NCBI GenBank assembly: GCA_946187325.1 | Contig: CAMHQC010000007.1 | Location: 1 to 64,000, forward strand | Length of the DNA: 64,000 nt | DNA from: an uncultured Clostridia bacterium | GTDB lineage: Bacteria > Bacillota > Clostridia > Oscillospirales > Acutalibacteraceae | Reading direction: 5' to 3' | Shown here: positions 26,383 through 36,100 of the stretch, piece after piece | Numbering within the stretch: position 1 is the stretch's first letter | Layout of the letters: each line of letters begins with the position of its first letter | The notes under the pieces: generated by a model | What the model saw: only the letters and a program-made list of their open reading frames with translations | The model's database searches: none | What the model was told of the DNA's origin: nothing | Position numbers and translations under genes: made by a program

Positions 26383-28701
26383 CTTAATGTCGTCCATATC
26401 GCTGATAATGCTGTCGATAACGTCGTCGAGGATAATTCCGTTGTCGTCGGTGATTTCGGACTGCTTGGTTATGTCGATTAGCTCCTCCTGGGGCTCGGTT
26501 TCTTCGTAGTCGGAGCTTTCCTCGATAATATGCTCGTCGTCCTCGTCCTCATCCTCATCCTCCATCTCCATAGCGACCTGCTCGGCTTGCTGGAGCGGAG
26601 TAAGATTTTCGCTCGGGAGCGAGCCGACTACTCTTTCCTGCAGGTTTTGGAATTTCGAGGCGAGCTTATCATCGTCGTCAAACGCTTCCTCTACGTTATC
26701 GATAGCGTTCTCTGCGTAACCGTCGTCGCCCAAGCCCTCCTGAGAAGCTAGCTCAGCCTGAACCTTGGCGATTGCGGCTTTCTGCTTGGCGAGCTTGCGC
26801 TGAGCCTCCGCCTTAGCCTTTAGCTCGACTAAGTGGTTTTGCGGTTTAGTTACCTTCTTATCGTTCTCGTTAAAGTAGATGTTATACCACACGATAAAGA
26901 TGTAAATAGTCCAGATTTTACGGCTGTTATCCTCAATCTGATTGTAATGCCGGTCGAGCCAGCCTACGAGGATATCGCTGTTGAAGAACTTCTGAGCCGT
27001 TTCGCTCTCGAAGGCTTCCTTAACTATATTGTAATAGCGCTCGTCCTTAAGCCATTCTCTGGTCGGTACAGGGAAGCCGAGTTTTTCTTTTTCGGCGGTT
27101 TCCTGAGGGAGATGTCGCTGAGCGGCTCTGCGCATAGCGTATTTTGTGTTGTATTTATTAACTCTGAATTTAGTCGGGAGCTTTGAGGCTACCTTGAACA
27201 CCTCTTTGTCGAGGAAAGGTACTCGTAGCTCTAAGGAGTTCGCCATAGACATTCTGTCGGCTTTGAGCAGTATATCTCCGACCATCCAAAGATTGATGTC
27301 GAGAGTCTGCATTTTGGTGACGTCATCGTGACGTCGGGAGCGGTTGTAGATACGGCGAAGCGAATTTAGTTTAAGCGGGTCTGTCGCGATAGACGGGTCG
27401 CGCAGAAGCTCGCGCTTTTGGTCGTAATCGTACATAAACGCGTTGCCTATATAACGTTTTTCGAGCGGATGAGTAGCTCTTATGATATAATCTCTGCCCT
27501 TGATATCGGGGAGCTTCTTAGCGAGCTTACACAGAGCGCGTCTTAGGCAGTAGGGAACTACCGTCTGATAAATTTTAAATACTCTCGGGTCGTTGTAGCA
27601 GGTATAACCGCCGAAAAGCTCGTCGGCTCCCTCGCCCGAAAGCACAACCTTAACGTACTCGCTCGCGAGCCTCGATACAAAGTAAAGCGCGATACAGCTC
27701 GGGTCGGCTAACGGCTGATCCATATGGTACTGAACCGTCGGAACAGCGTCCCAGAACTCCTCGCTGGAGATGAGGTGGGTATGATGTTCCACGCCGATTT
27801 CCTTGGAAAGATTGCTCGCCCAGGAGATTTCGTTGTATCTCTGACCGAAATCGAATCCCACGGTAAAGGTTTTCTGGTCGGCGAAATAAGTTGAAACGTA
27901 GCTCGAATCGACTCCGCTCGACAGGAAACAGCCGACCTCTACGTCGGCGATTTTATGGGCGTTAACCGAGTTCTCGAAAACTTTCTCGATTTTATCGACC
28001 GCCTCGTCCTCGGTCATCTTTTCGTCGGGCTTAAACTTAGCTTCCCAGTAGCGAATAGTCTCGAGCTCGCCGTTTTTAAAAGTCATATAGTGACCCGGAA
28101 GCAGGCAGTAAACTCCCTCGAAGAAGGTCTCGGGCGGTACGGCGTACTGGAACGAAAGATATGTGTCTAAAGCTTTCGTGTTAAATTTTTTTTCGTATTT
28201 AGGATGTTCAAGTATGCTTTTAATCTCGCTGGCGTAGATTAAATCCCTGCCGTTTATCAGGGTATAGTGCATAGGCTTAATGCCGAAAAAGTCGCGCGCG
28301 ATAAACAGGCTCTTGTCCTTGGTATTATAAATCGCGAAGCCGAACATACCGCGAAGTCTTAACAGCATATCCTCGCGCCATTCCTCGTAGCCGTGCACGA
28401 GAACCTCGCTGTCGGCGTCGGTGGCGAAGGTATGGCCCGCCTGTTTGAGCTCCTCTCTGAGCTCCTTGTAGTTATAAATCTCGCCGTTAAAGGTGAGGAC
28501 TAAGGTCTTATCCTCGTTATAGATAGGCTGATGCCCGGCGTCAAGGTCGATAATGCTGAGCCTTCTAAAGCCCATACTGATGTAATCGTCCTGGAAAAAT
28601 CCGTCGGAATCGGGGCCCCGGTGGGTGATAACCTCGGTCATATTATGAATAGTTTTCTCGCGGTCAAGCACCTCGCCCGTAAATCCGCATATACCGCACA
28701 T
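26374..28701 (-). CDS. asnB: Asparagine synthase (glutamine-hydrolysing) with long acidic C-terminal extension
   Basis: MCGICGFTG N-terminal nucleophile Cys; SSGVDSSYVS PP-loop; start re-assigned to 28701 (RBS ggaagg). Confidence 0.94.
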   Translation of the reverse strand: MCGICGFTGEVLDREKTIHNMTEVITHRGPDSDGFFQDDYISMGFRRLSIIDLDAGHQPIYNEDKTLVLTFNGEIYNYKELREELKQAGHTFATDADSEVLVHGYEEWREDMLLRLRGMFGFAIYNTKDKSLFIARDFFGIKPMHYTLINGRDLIYASEIKSILEHPKYEKKFNTKALDTYLSFQYAVPPETFFEGVYCLLPGHYMTFKNGELETIRYWEAKFKPDEKMTEDEAVDKIEKVFENSVNAHKIADVEVGCFLSSGVDSSYVSTYFADQKTFTVGFDFGQRYNEISWASNLSKEIGVEHHTHLISSEEFWDAVPTVQYHMDQPLADPSCIALYFVSRLASEYVKVVLSGEGADELFGGYTCYNDPRVFKIYQTVVPYCLRRALCKLAKKLPDIKGRDYIIRATHPLEKRYIGNAFMYDYDQKRELLRDPSIATDPLKLNSLRRIYNRSRRHDDVTKMQTLDINLWMVGDILLKADRMSMANSLELRVPFLDKEVFKVASKLPTKFRVNKYNTKYAMRRAAQRHLPQETAEKEKLGFPVPTREWLKDERYYNIVKEAFESETAQKFFNSDILVGWLDRHYNQIEDNSRKIWTIYIFIVWYNIYFNENDKKVTKPQNHLVELKAKAEAQRKLAKQKAAIAKVQAELASQEGLGDDGYAENAIDNVEEAFDDDDKLASKFQNLQERVVGSLPSENLTPLQQAEQVAMEMEDEDEDEDDEHIIEESSDYEETEPQEELIDITKQSEITDDNGIILDDVIDSIISDMDDIKNS

Positions 28702-28828
28702 ACTTAAAACTCCTTCCAAGTTTGAATATAACAATACATAATAATTGTATCACAATTACACCCGCCTTGCAATTACAATTGAATTACAAATGTGAAATTT
28801 TAGATAAAATTAGAAAAAGACGAGCCTG

Positions 28829-29152
28829 TTACAGCTCGTCAAATAAATACTCAATATCTCTGCGGTTATTGATAACGCTGATGATATGTACACGGTGTTT
28901 CTTTTCGTCCGCGAAATAAATAACGGAATAGTTCTTAACAATTAATCGTCTGAGATTTATATCCTTATATCTTTCCCTTAAGATTATCGGAGTTCTAAGC
29001 GGAAATTGCTCCAAGGATTCAAAGGCTCCGCTTATAGCTTCAATCAAATTTTTAGCGGTTTCGGTTTCAAAAAGAGAGTTGGAAATGTAATCAAAGATAT
29101 TATATAAATCCTCCTCGGCTGCCGCCTCTACAATTACTTCGTATTTACTCAA
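28829..29152 (-). CDS. RelE/ParE-family toxin
   Basis: VIVEAAAEEDLYNIFDYISN...RLIVKNYSVIYFADEKKHRVHIISVINNRRD. Confidence 0.88.
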   Translation of the reverse strand: MSKYEVIVEAAAEEDLYNIFDYISNSLFETETAKNLIEAISGAFESLEQFPLRTPIILRERYKDINLRRLIVKNYSVIYFADEKKHRVHIISVINNRRDIEYLFDEL

Positions 29153-29411
29153 GGTTAAACTCCTTCGCGATATCTGCTAAAACCTCTTTAGCGGGTCTGC
29201 CTGAAGTTTTACTCATACGGTTTAAACTGCTGTCGATTTTATTGAAAAGGTATTCTCTTCCGCAAAGTCGTTCGTAAACTTCGTTGGAAATAATTACAAC
29301 ATCACCTGTGCCGTTTTTAGTTATAAACACAGGCTCCTGAGTTTTATGGCAAAATTCGGAAATCTCGTTGTAATGGTTTCTTAAATCCGAGCTCGGTCTG
29401 ATTTTCGGCAT
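29145..29411 (-). CDS. Phd/YefM-family antitoxin
   Basis: PSSDLRNHYNEISEFCHKTQEPVFITKNGTGDVVIIS; overlaps toxin start. Confidence 0.88.
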   Translation of the reverse strand: MPKIRPSSDLRNHYNEISEFCHKTQEPVFITKNGTGDVVIISNEVYERLCGREYLFNKIDSSLNRMSKTSGRPAKEVLADIAKEFNLE

Positions 29412-29446
29412 AAAAACAACTCCTTTATCTATATTATATACAAATT

Positions 29447-29464
29447 ATATCAAAATATTGATAT
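29447..29464. promoter_or_regulatory. Operator-like palindrome upstream of TA pair
   Basis: ATATCAA-aata-TTGATAT perfect 7-bp inverted repeat. Confidence 0.45.
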
Positions 29465-29569
29465 AAAATCAATACAAAAAATTATTTTTTTGAAAAATAA
29501 AAATATCTTGCAACACTTTTGGAAATATTTTACACTATATATATGAACGACGTCGTTGGAGGTGAGGTT

Positions 29570-30073
29570 ATGGACGAGATAAAACTAATAAATATGGCTA
29601 AAAAAGGCGACAAAGACGCGTTTTTGAAGCTGTTTTTAATTTATAAGGACAAGCTGTACAGGTACGCTTATTTTAAAGTCGGCGAAGATGACGCGTACGA
29701 CGCGGTTATGGACTGCGTCACGCAGGCGTGGGAGAATATTTATACTCTTAAAAGCGAAAAGGCTTTTTTATCGTGGATATTCCGTATATTATACCGCAGT
29801 TGTTCGGCGTATATCAGGGAACAGATTAAGCGGAAAGAGTCGGGCGATATCGACGAGCTTAACATAGCCTCATATACTGACTTTAAATCTGTCGAGCTTA
29901 AAGAAGCGCTGGAAATTCTAAGTCCCGAGGAAAAGGATATAGTTCTTCTTTCGGCGGAAGCGGGTTTAAACAGTAAGGAAATCGGAAAGCTGTTAGGACT
30001 TCGGGCAACAACAGTACGCTCTAAGCTCAGCCGAGGTCTCGCTAAAATGCGGGAGTTTTTAGAGGTGACGTGA
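29570..30073 (+). CDS. ECF-type RNA polymerase sigma factor
   Basis: Region 2/4 architecture; AWENIYTLKSEKAFLSWIFRI, GLNSKEIGKLLGLRATTVRSKLSRGLAKMR; start re-assigned to ATG after ggaggtgag. Confidence 0.9.
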   Translation: MDEIKLINMAKKGDKDAFLKLFLIYKDKLYRYAYFKVGEDDAYDAVMDCVTQAWENIYTLKSEKAFLSWIFRILYRSCSAYIREQIKRKESGDIDELNIASYTDFKSVELKEALEILSPEEKDIVLLSAEAGLNSKEIGKLLGLRATTVRSKLSRGLAKMREFLEVT

Positions 30074-31983
30074 TGAATAATTTAGATTTTATTAAAGCTA
30101 AGTTCGAGGACAGCGGAATTTCCGCTCCCGAGGACTTAAATAAAGAAAACATCTTAGAAAAAGTTAATAATGTAAAACCGAAAAAGAAAAGCGGAAAGAG
30201 AATATATATTTCCGTCGCGGCTTGTATTGCCGTACTGATTGCCGCTTTGGTATCGGTAAATGTAATTTACGGTAATTTCACCGCCCGGGTAAAGCCCGAT
30301 AATTTTGCAAATATAACGCAAAAGGAAGTCAGCGGTATAAAGAGTTTCAGCTCAAGAAAGCAAATTGTTTCCGAGGTCGCGAAGATTAAAAAAATGAAAA
30401 ATGAGCTGGAAAAAATGGACCGCGACGGCAACGGGTTCTCTTACGTGTCAAAAAAAGTATCTTATTCGGGTAATTCTTCGGGTAATTCGGATTATAAGGG
30501 AACGTATCTGCAATACGAAAATGTTGACGAAGAAGATACCGTAAAGACCGATGGAAAATATATTTACAAAACAGCTATTTCAAACGAAGAGGTTGAGGTA
30601 TATTCCGCTCAGGGAAAGAACTCAAGGTTGATTAAAAAAATCGTTCCGTTTAGAAAGAATAAAAAAGGAGAAAGGTTTATTAACCAAATTAACGGTCTTT
30701 ATGTGTATAAAGGTAAGCTGGTAGTAATCTGTACATTTTACGACGAGGATATGGAATATGAGTTGACCGCCGCCGAGCTTTATGATGTTACGGATATAGA
30801 CAACGTAAAGCTTACGGATGATTTTTACCAGAGCGGTACGGATGTTTCCTCGAGGATAATAGGCTCTAAGCTGTATCTTATAACCGAGCAATTTTCCTGG
30901 GATAAAAACGACTTGCCGAAGGTTATTAATACCGAGTCAACCGCCGACGAGGTAAAAGAAAAACAGCTTTCGGCAAAAGATATTTTCTCGATTGATAAGC
31001 CTGCCTACGAGTCCTTTGTTGTAATAAGCGCGATTAACTTAAATAATATGAAGAACAGCGTTACAAGAGCGATACTCGGATGTTCCGATGAGGTTTATTG
31101 TAACGAAAACAACCTGTATATTCTCGGCGCGGACGGGCTGTCGGAGTATAAGAATTGGGGATGTTACGCGGCGTACAGGGAATTGAGCAAAAAGACAGTG
31201 ATTATAAAAATATCGCTTAAGGACGCTCCTATAATTACAGCCTGTACTCGAGTAAAAGGCAAAGTCAATAATCAGTATTCGCTTGACGAGAAAGACGGAA
31301 ATCTCAGAATCGCTACATCTTCCTATAAGGAAAACGGCGATTTTAAAAACAACAACCTCTTTGTACTCGACAGCAATCTTAACGAGATAGGCAGAGTTGC
31401 TAATTTCGCTAAAGGCGAGGAAATAAAGGCGGTTCGATATGTAAAGAACACGGCGTACGTTATTACCTATAAAGATACAGACCCGCTTTTTGTGATAGAT
31501 TTAAGTAATTCGAATAATCCAAAAATAAGAGGAAGTGTAAAAATCAGCGGATTTTCAACAATGTTGGTTCCTGTTGACGAAAACACGCTCCTCGGTATAG
31601 GCTATCATACCACCGGCGATGAAGAGGACGGGTTAAAGCTCGCGGTATTTGACGTAAGCGGTAAGCCCAAGGTTACGGATAAAAAGAGCTTTAAGTATTA
31701 TTATTCGGAAGCTATGGACGATCCAAAAGCTTTGCTGGTTAACGAGAAACAAGGTGTTTATTCGGTGCCGTATGAACACAGTGACGGCTATTATTTTTCC
31801 ATATACCCGATTGAGAGTTACGGCGGAGTTCTCAACTTTAAGGTTAAGGACGGTAAGTTGGTTCAGCTTAGGGATGTCCGTTCCAAAAAGCTCGAGGAAG
31901 TCTACCGATGTGTTTATATTGACGATACAATATATATGCTCGGATTGTATGACGACGATCCCGACTGTGTAAAATATAAATAA
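30073..31983 (+). CDS. Membrane-anchored C-terminal beta-propeller protein, possible anti-sigma partner
   Basis: Short cytosolic N-terminus, single TM (IYISVAACIAVLIAALVSVNVIY), large exported domain; coupled to sigma gene by ATGA-type overlap. Confidence 0.82.
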   Translation: MNNLDFIKAKFEDSGISAPEDLNKENILEKVNNVKPKKKSGKRIYISVAACIAVLIAALVSVNVIYGNFTARVKPDNFANITQKEVSGIKSFSSRKQIVSEVAKIKKMKNELEKMDRDGNGFSYVSKKVSYSGNSSGNSDYKGTYLQYENVDEEDTVKTDGKYIYKTAISNEEVEVYSAQGKNSRLIKKIVPFRKNKKGERFINQINGLYVYKGKLVVICTFYDEDMEYELTAAELYDVTDIDNVKLTDDFYQSGTDVSSRIIGSKLYLITEQFSWDKNDLPKVINTESTADEVKEKQLSAKDIFSIDKPAYESFVVISAINLNNMKNSVTRAILGCSDEVYCNENNLYILGADGLSEYKNWGCYAAYRELSKKTVIIKISLKDAPIITACTRVKGKVNNQYSLDEKDGNLRIATSSYKENGDFKNNNLFVLDSNLNEIGRVANFAKGEEIKAVRYVKNTAYVITYKDTDPLFVIDLSNSNNPKIRGSVKISGFSTMLVPVDENTLLGIGYHTTGDEEDGLKLAVFDVSGKPKVTDKKSFKYYYSEAMDDPKALLVNEKQGVYSVPYEHSDGYYFSIYPIESYGGVLNFKVKDGKLVQLRDVRSKKLEEVYRCVYIDDTIYMLGLYDDDPDCVKYK

Positions 31984-32016
31984 AGGTTGTAAAACATAGT
32001 AAATCGGTATATAATG

Positions 32017-32212
32017 ACAGTTGATAGTTCTCAGCAGGCAACTATGTCATCTTGAGCGGTCGCGAAACGGATTTCGCTTTGGCGAAATAGTCGATGAGGT
32101 ATTATCCAAATTTTTAATTTGGGGAATAATACCCATACCCTGCGTTAAGATCTTTTAAGATTCCTCGACAAACTCGGAATGACACGACCAAAACTCTCAA
32201 CTCTCAACTGAA
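32017..32212. repeat. Composite element: heptad array, MITE-like element D (32046-32183), inverted heptad array
   Basis: agttgat|agttctc...; gtcatcttgagcg...ctcggaatgac; aactctc|aactctc|aactgaa. Confidence 0.75.
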
Positions 32213-32229
32213 AAGAAAGGATTTTTACT

Positions 32230-32952
32230 GTGTTCGGACTTTTAGGCACGGCGGTTAACGTCGTAACGGTGCTTATCGGCAGCGGTATCGGAATAATTTT
32301 TAATAAAAAAATCCCGAAAAGGCTCACTGACAGCCTGTTTAAAGCGCTCGGGCTGGCGACAATTTTTATCGGGGTGAGCGGCTGCCTATGCGGTCACAGT
32401 GCGATTTTAATTATAGTTTCGCTGATTTTGGGTACGCTTATCGGCGAGCTTTTAAATCTCGATAAACGAATAAATACTTTGGGAAGCTTTCTCGAGAAAA
32501 AAATCGACAAAAATAACCCCGAGTCAAAGCTCGCCCAAGGCTTCGTCAGCGCGTCGATACTCTTTTGTATAGGCTCGATGACGATAGTCGGCTGTCTTAA
32601 CGCGGGGCTTAAAGGCGACCTCTCGGTGCTGTTCGCCAAGTCGGCGCTCGATTTATGCTCGTCGATGATATTCGCCAGCACAATGGGAGTAGGCGTAATG
32701 TTCGCCGCGGGCTTTGTGCTCGTGTATCAGGGGCTCTTAACGGTGCTCGCCGTGGTTATAAGCCCGTATCTCAGCGCGCTCGTAATCGACGAAATGAGCT
32801 GCGTCGGTTATATCGTGATTATCGGGCTTGGAATTACAATGATTTCGAATGTAAAGCTGAAGCTTACGAATATGGTGCCGTCGATGTTTATGCCGATAGC
32901 CTTGGTACCGCTCGGCGCGTGGATTGTAGAGCTTCTGCCGTTTTTGAAGTAG
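32230..32952 (+). CDS. DUF554-family membrane protein
   Basis: GLLGTAVNVVTVLIGSGIGIIFNKKIPKR; GTG start. Confidence 0.85.
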   Translation: MFGLLGTAVNVVTVLIGSGIGIIFNKKIPKRLTDSLFKALGLATIFIGVSGCLCGHSAILIIVSLILGTLIGELLNLDKRINTLGSFLEKKIDKNNPESKLAQGFVSASILFCIGSMTIVGCLNAGLKGDLSVLFAKSALDLCSSMIFASTMGVGVMFAAGFVLVYQGLLTVLAVVISPYLSALVIDEMSCVGYIVIIGLGITMISNVKLKLTNMVPSMFMPIALVPLGAWIVELLPFLK

Positions 32953-32982
32953 AAGGGCAAAGGGCTTAGGATTTAGTAACTT

Positions 32983-33032
32983 GTACCCCTTTTTAAGGAA
33001 TACAACTCTTGTGTCCCTTTGAAAAGGGGTAC
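32983..33032. repeat. Inverted repeat module GTACCCCTTTT/AAAAGGGGTAC
   Basis: 11-bp perfect arms at 32983-32993 and 33022-33032. Confidence 0.8.
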
Positions 33033-33176
33033 GAGATTGTTCTCCGCCGACTGCTGAGAACTGCGTACTAATTACTGTTTTTAATTCTTATATTTAAACA
33101 TAAAGCGGCGGTATTATGGTAAAATAAAATGTAATTTTATGTGCATATAACTTTGCTTTAAAACGGAGGAATCATT

Positions 33177-36100
33177 ATGGCTGAAGTAATCAGACTTTTT
33201 GTTGAAAAACGCGAGGCGATGAATGTTGTTGCCGAGCAGACTAAATGGGATTTGCGTCATAATCTCGGAATCCGCGCTATCGAGGAGCTTCGCTTCTTAA
33301 ACCGCTACGATATAGAGGGTATGACACGCGAGGAGTTCGATAAGGCTAAGAATATTATCCTCTCCGAGCCTAACCAGGATATTATCTACGAGGAGAATTT
33401 ACCCGTAGAGGACGGATACAGAGTTTTCGCTATGGAGTATCTCCCTGGTCAGTACGACCAGCGCGCCGACTCAGCCGAGCAGTGCGTTCAGCTCTTAACT
33501 CAGGGCGAGCGCCCCAATATCCTCACGGCGAGGGTTGTCTGCGTTAAGGGCGATATTACCGACGACGAGTTTAAGAAAATTCAGGATTATATGATTAACC
33601 CCGTCGAGAGCCGTTTAGCTTCTCTCGACAAGCCCGAGTCGCTTGAAATGCCTCTCGATGTACCCGAAAACGTTAAGCGGATTGAGGGCTTTATCGAGTG
33701 GAACGACGACGAAATGCGGGAGTTTTTCGACTCGATGGGCTTCGCTATGACGCTTGCGGACTTAAAGTTTACCCGAGATTATTTCCGCGATACCGAGAAG
33801 CGCGACCCTACGGTTACAGAGCTTCGGGTTATCGACACCTATTGGTCTGACCACTGCCGTCATACCACATTCCTCACCAAATTAAACAAAGTTGAAATAG
33901 AAAAATCCGCCCTCAGCGAGACTATCGAAAACGCCCTGCAGGCGTACTACGATACCCGCGATGAGGTCTACGGAAAGGATACCGACAGAAACGTAAGCCT
34001 TATGGATATGGCTCTTATCGGTATGAAATCGCTCAAAAAGAAAGGGCTTATTCCCGACCTCGACGAGAGCGAGGAGATTAACGCCTGTTCTATAGAAGTT
34101 CCCGTTACTATCGACGGAAAAACTGAAAAATGGCTCGTTCAGTTTAAGAACGAAACCCATAACCATCCGACAGAAATCGAGCCCTTCGGCGGAGCGGCTA
34201 CCTGTCTCGGCGGAGCTATAAGAGATCCGCTTTCGGGCAGAGCTTATATCTACCAGGCAATGCGAGTTACAGGCTCGGGCGACCCGACCGTTGCGTTTAA
34301 GGACACTATGGAGGGCAAGCTTCCCAGCCGTAAAATTACCACAGGCGCGGCTCAGGGTTACTCCTCCTACGGCAACCAGATCGGTCTTGCCACAGGTCAG
34401 GTCGTAGAGCTTTACGACCAGGGCTACGTAGCTAAGAGAATGGAAATCGGCGCGGTAATCGGCGCTTCTCCCAAGGAAAATGTTATCAGAGAGGTTCCCG
34501 CTCCCGACGATGTAATCGTGCTTCTCGGCGGACGTACAGGACGCGACGGCTGCGGCGGAGCGACAGGCTCCTCTAAGGCTCATACCACAAGCTCTATCGA
34601 AACCTGCGGAGCAGAGGTTCAGAAAGGTAATCCGCCTACAGAGCGTAAAATCCAACGCCTTTTCCGCAACCCCGAGGTTGCAAAGATGATAAAGCGCTGT
34701 AACGACTTCGGCGCGGGCGGAGTATGCGTAGCTATCGGCGAGCTCGCCGACGGACTGAAGGTTGACCTCGACAAAGTTACCAAAAAGTACGAGGGCTTAG
34801 ACGGCACGGAGCTTGCTATCTCCGAAAGCCAGGAGAGAATGGCTGTTGTACTTAACAAGGGCGATGTAGATAAATTTATAAAGCTCTCCGAAACCGAAAA
34901 CTTAGAGGCTACAGCCGTCGCGGTTGTAACCGAAAATCCCCGCCTCACTATGAATTGGCGCGGAGATACTATCGTTGATATCAGCCGTGAGTTTCTAAAC
35001 ACAAACGGCGTTACCCAGACCTCGGACGCGTATATTAAAGCGCCCGACGAGAATAATTGTTACAGAACCTCCTGCCCCGAAAGCTTAAAAGGTCTTTCTA
35101 CGGCAGAAGCGTTTACAAAGAATATGGCTCGTTTAGAGGTATGCTCACAGATTGGACTTTCCGAGCGTTTCGACGCGAGTATCGGCGCGGGTACGGTTAT
35201 TATGCCGTTCGGCGGTAAAACCCAGCTCACTCCCCAGGAAGCTATGGCGGCTAAAATTCCGCTCCTTAAGGGCGAGACCGACGACGCTACCGCTATGAGC
35301 TATGGCTTTATCCCCGGAGTTTCACGCTGGAGTCCGTTCCACGGCTCAGCCTACGCGGTTGTCGAGTCGCTGTCGAAAATTTTGGCAATCGGAGCGTATC
35401 CGCTTAAAGCGAGACTCACCTTCCAGGAGTATTTCGAAAAGCTTATGGACAAGCCTGAGCGTTGGGGTAAGCCCGCGGCGGCATTACTCGGAGCTATGCA
35501 GGCTCAGCTCAACTTAGGTATTCCGTCTATCGGCGGTAAGGATTCTATGAGCGGTACTTTCGAGCAGATTGACGTTCCGCCGACCTTAGTTTCTTTCGCC
35601 GTGGCTATGACTAAGGCGAGCAAGACTATTTCCGCCGAGTTCAAGAAAGCCGGCTCTAAGGTAATTTACGTTCCCGTTCCCGAGGATAAGAAGTCGCTTA
35701 TGCCGAAATGGGAAGAGCTAAAGGCTATGTATAACGCGGTCTACGAGCTTATGGATAAGGGCGAGGTTCTCTCGGCTAGTGTAGTTAAGGAGGGCGGCGC
35801 GGCGGCGTCGGTATGTAAGGCTTGCTTCGGCAACAAGCTCGGCTTTAAATTTACCAACGAGCTTAATTTCGACGAGCTTTTCGCTCCTCTTTCGGGTTCG
35901 CTTATACTCGAGTTAAAGGGAGATAAAACTCTCCCCGATAATATAACTTACTATCCTCTCGGCGAGGTACAGGAAAATGAAGAAATCGAAATCAATGGCG
36001 AGAAAATTGAAATTGATAAAATTATCAGTGAATGGAGCGCTCCTCTTGAAAAAGTATTCCCAACAAAGGCGCAATGCCCGAAAATGGGAAGAAGCGCAGA

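Noticed and set aside
33882-34655. 257-aa minus-strand ORF opposite purL
   Set aside because: Antisense shadow within well-conserved PurL coding sequence; compositional artefact.
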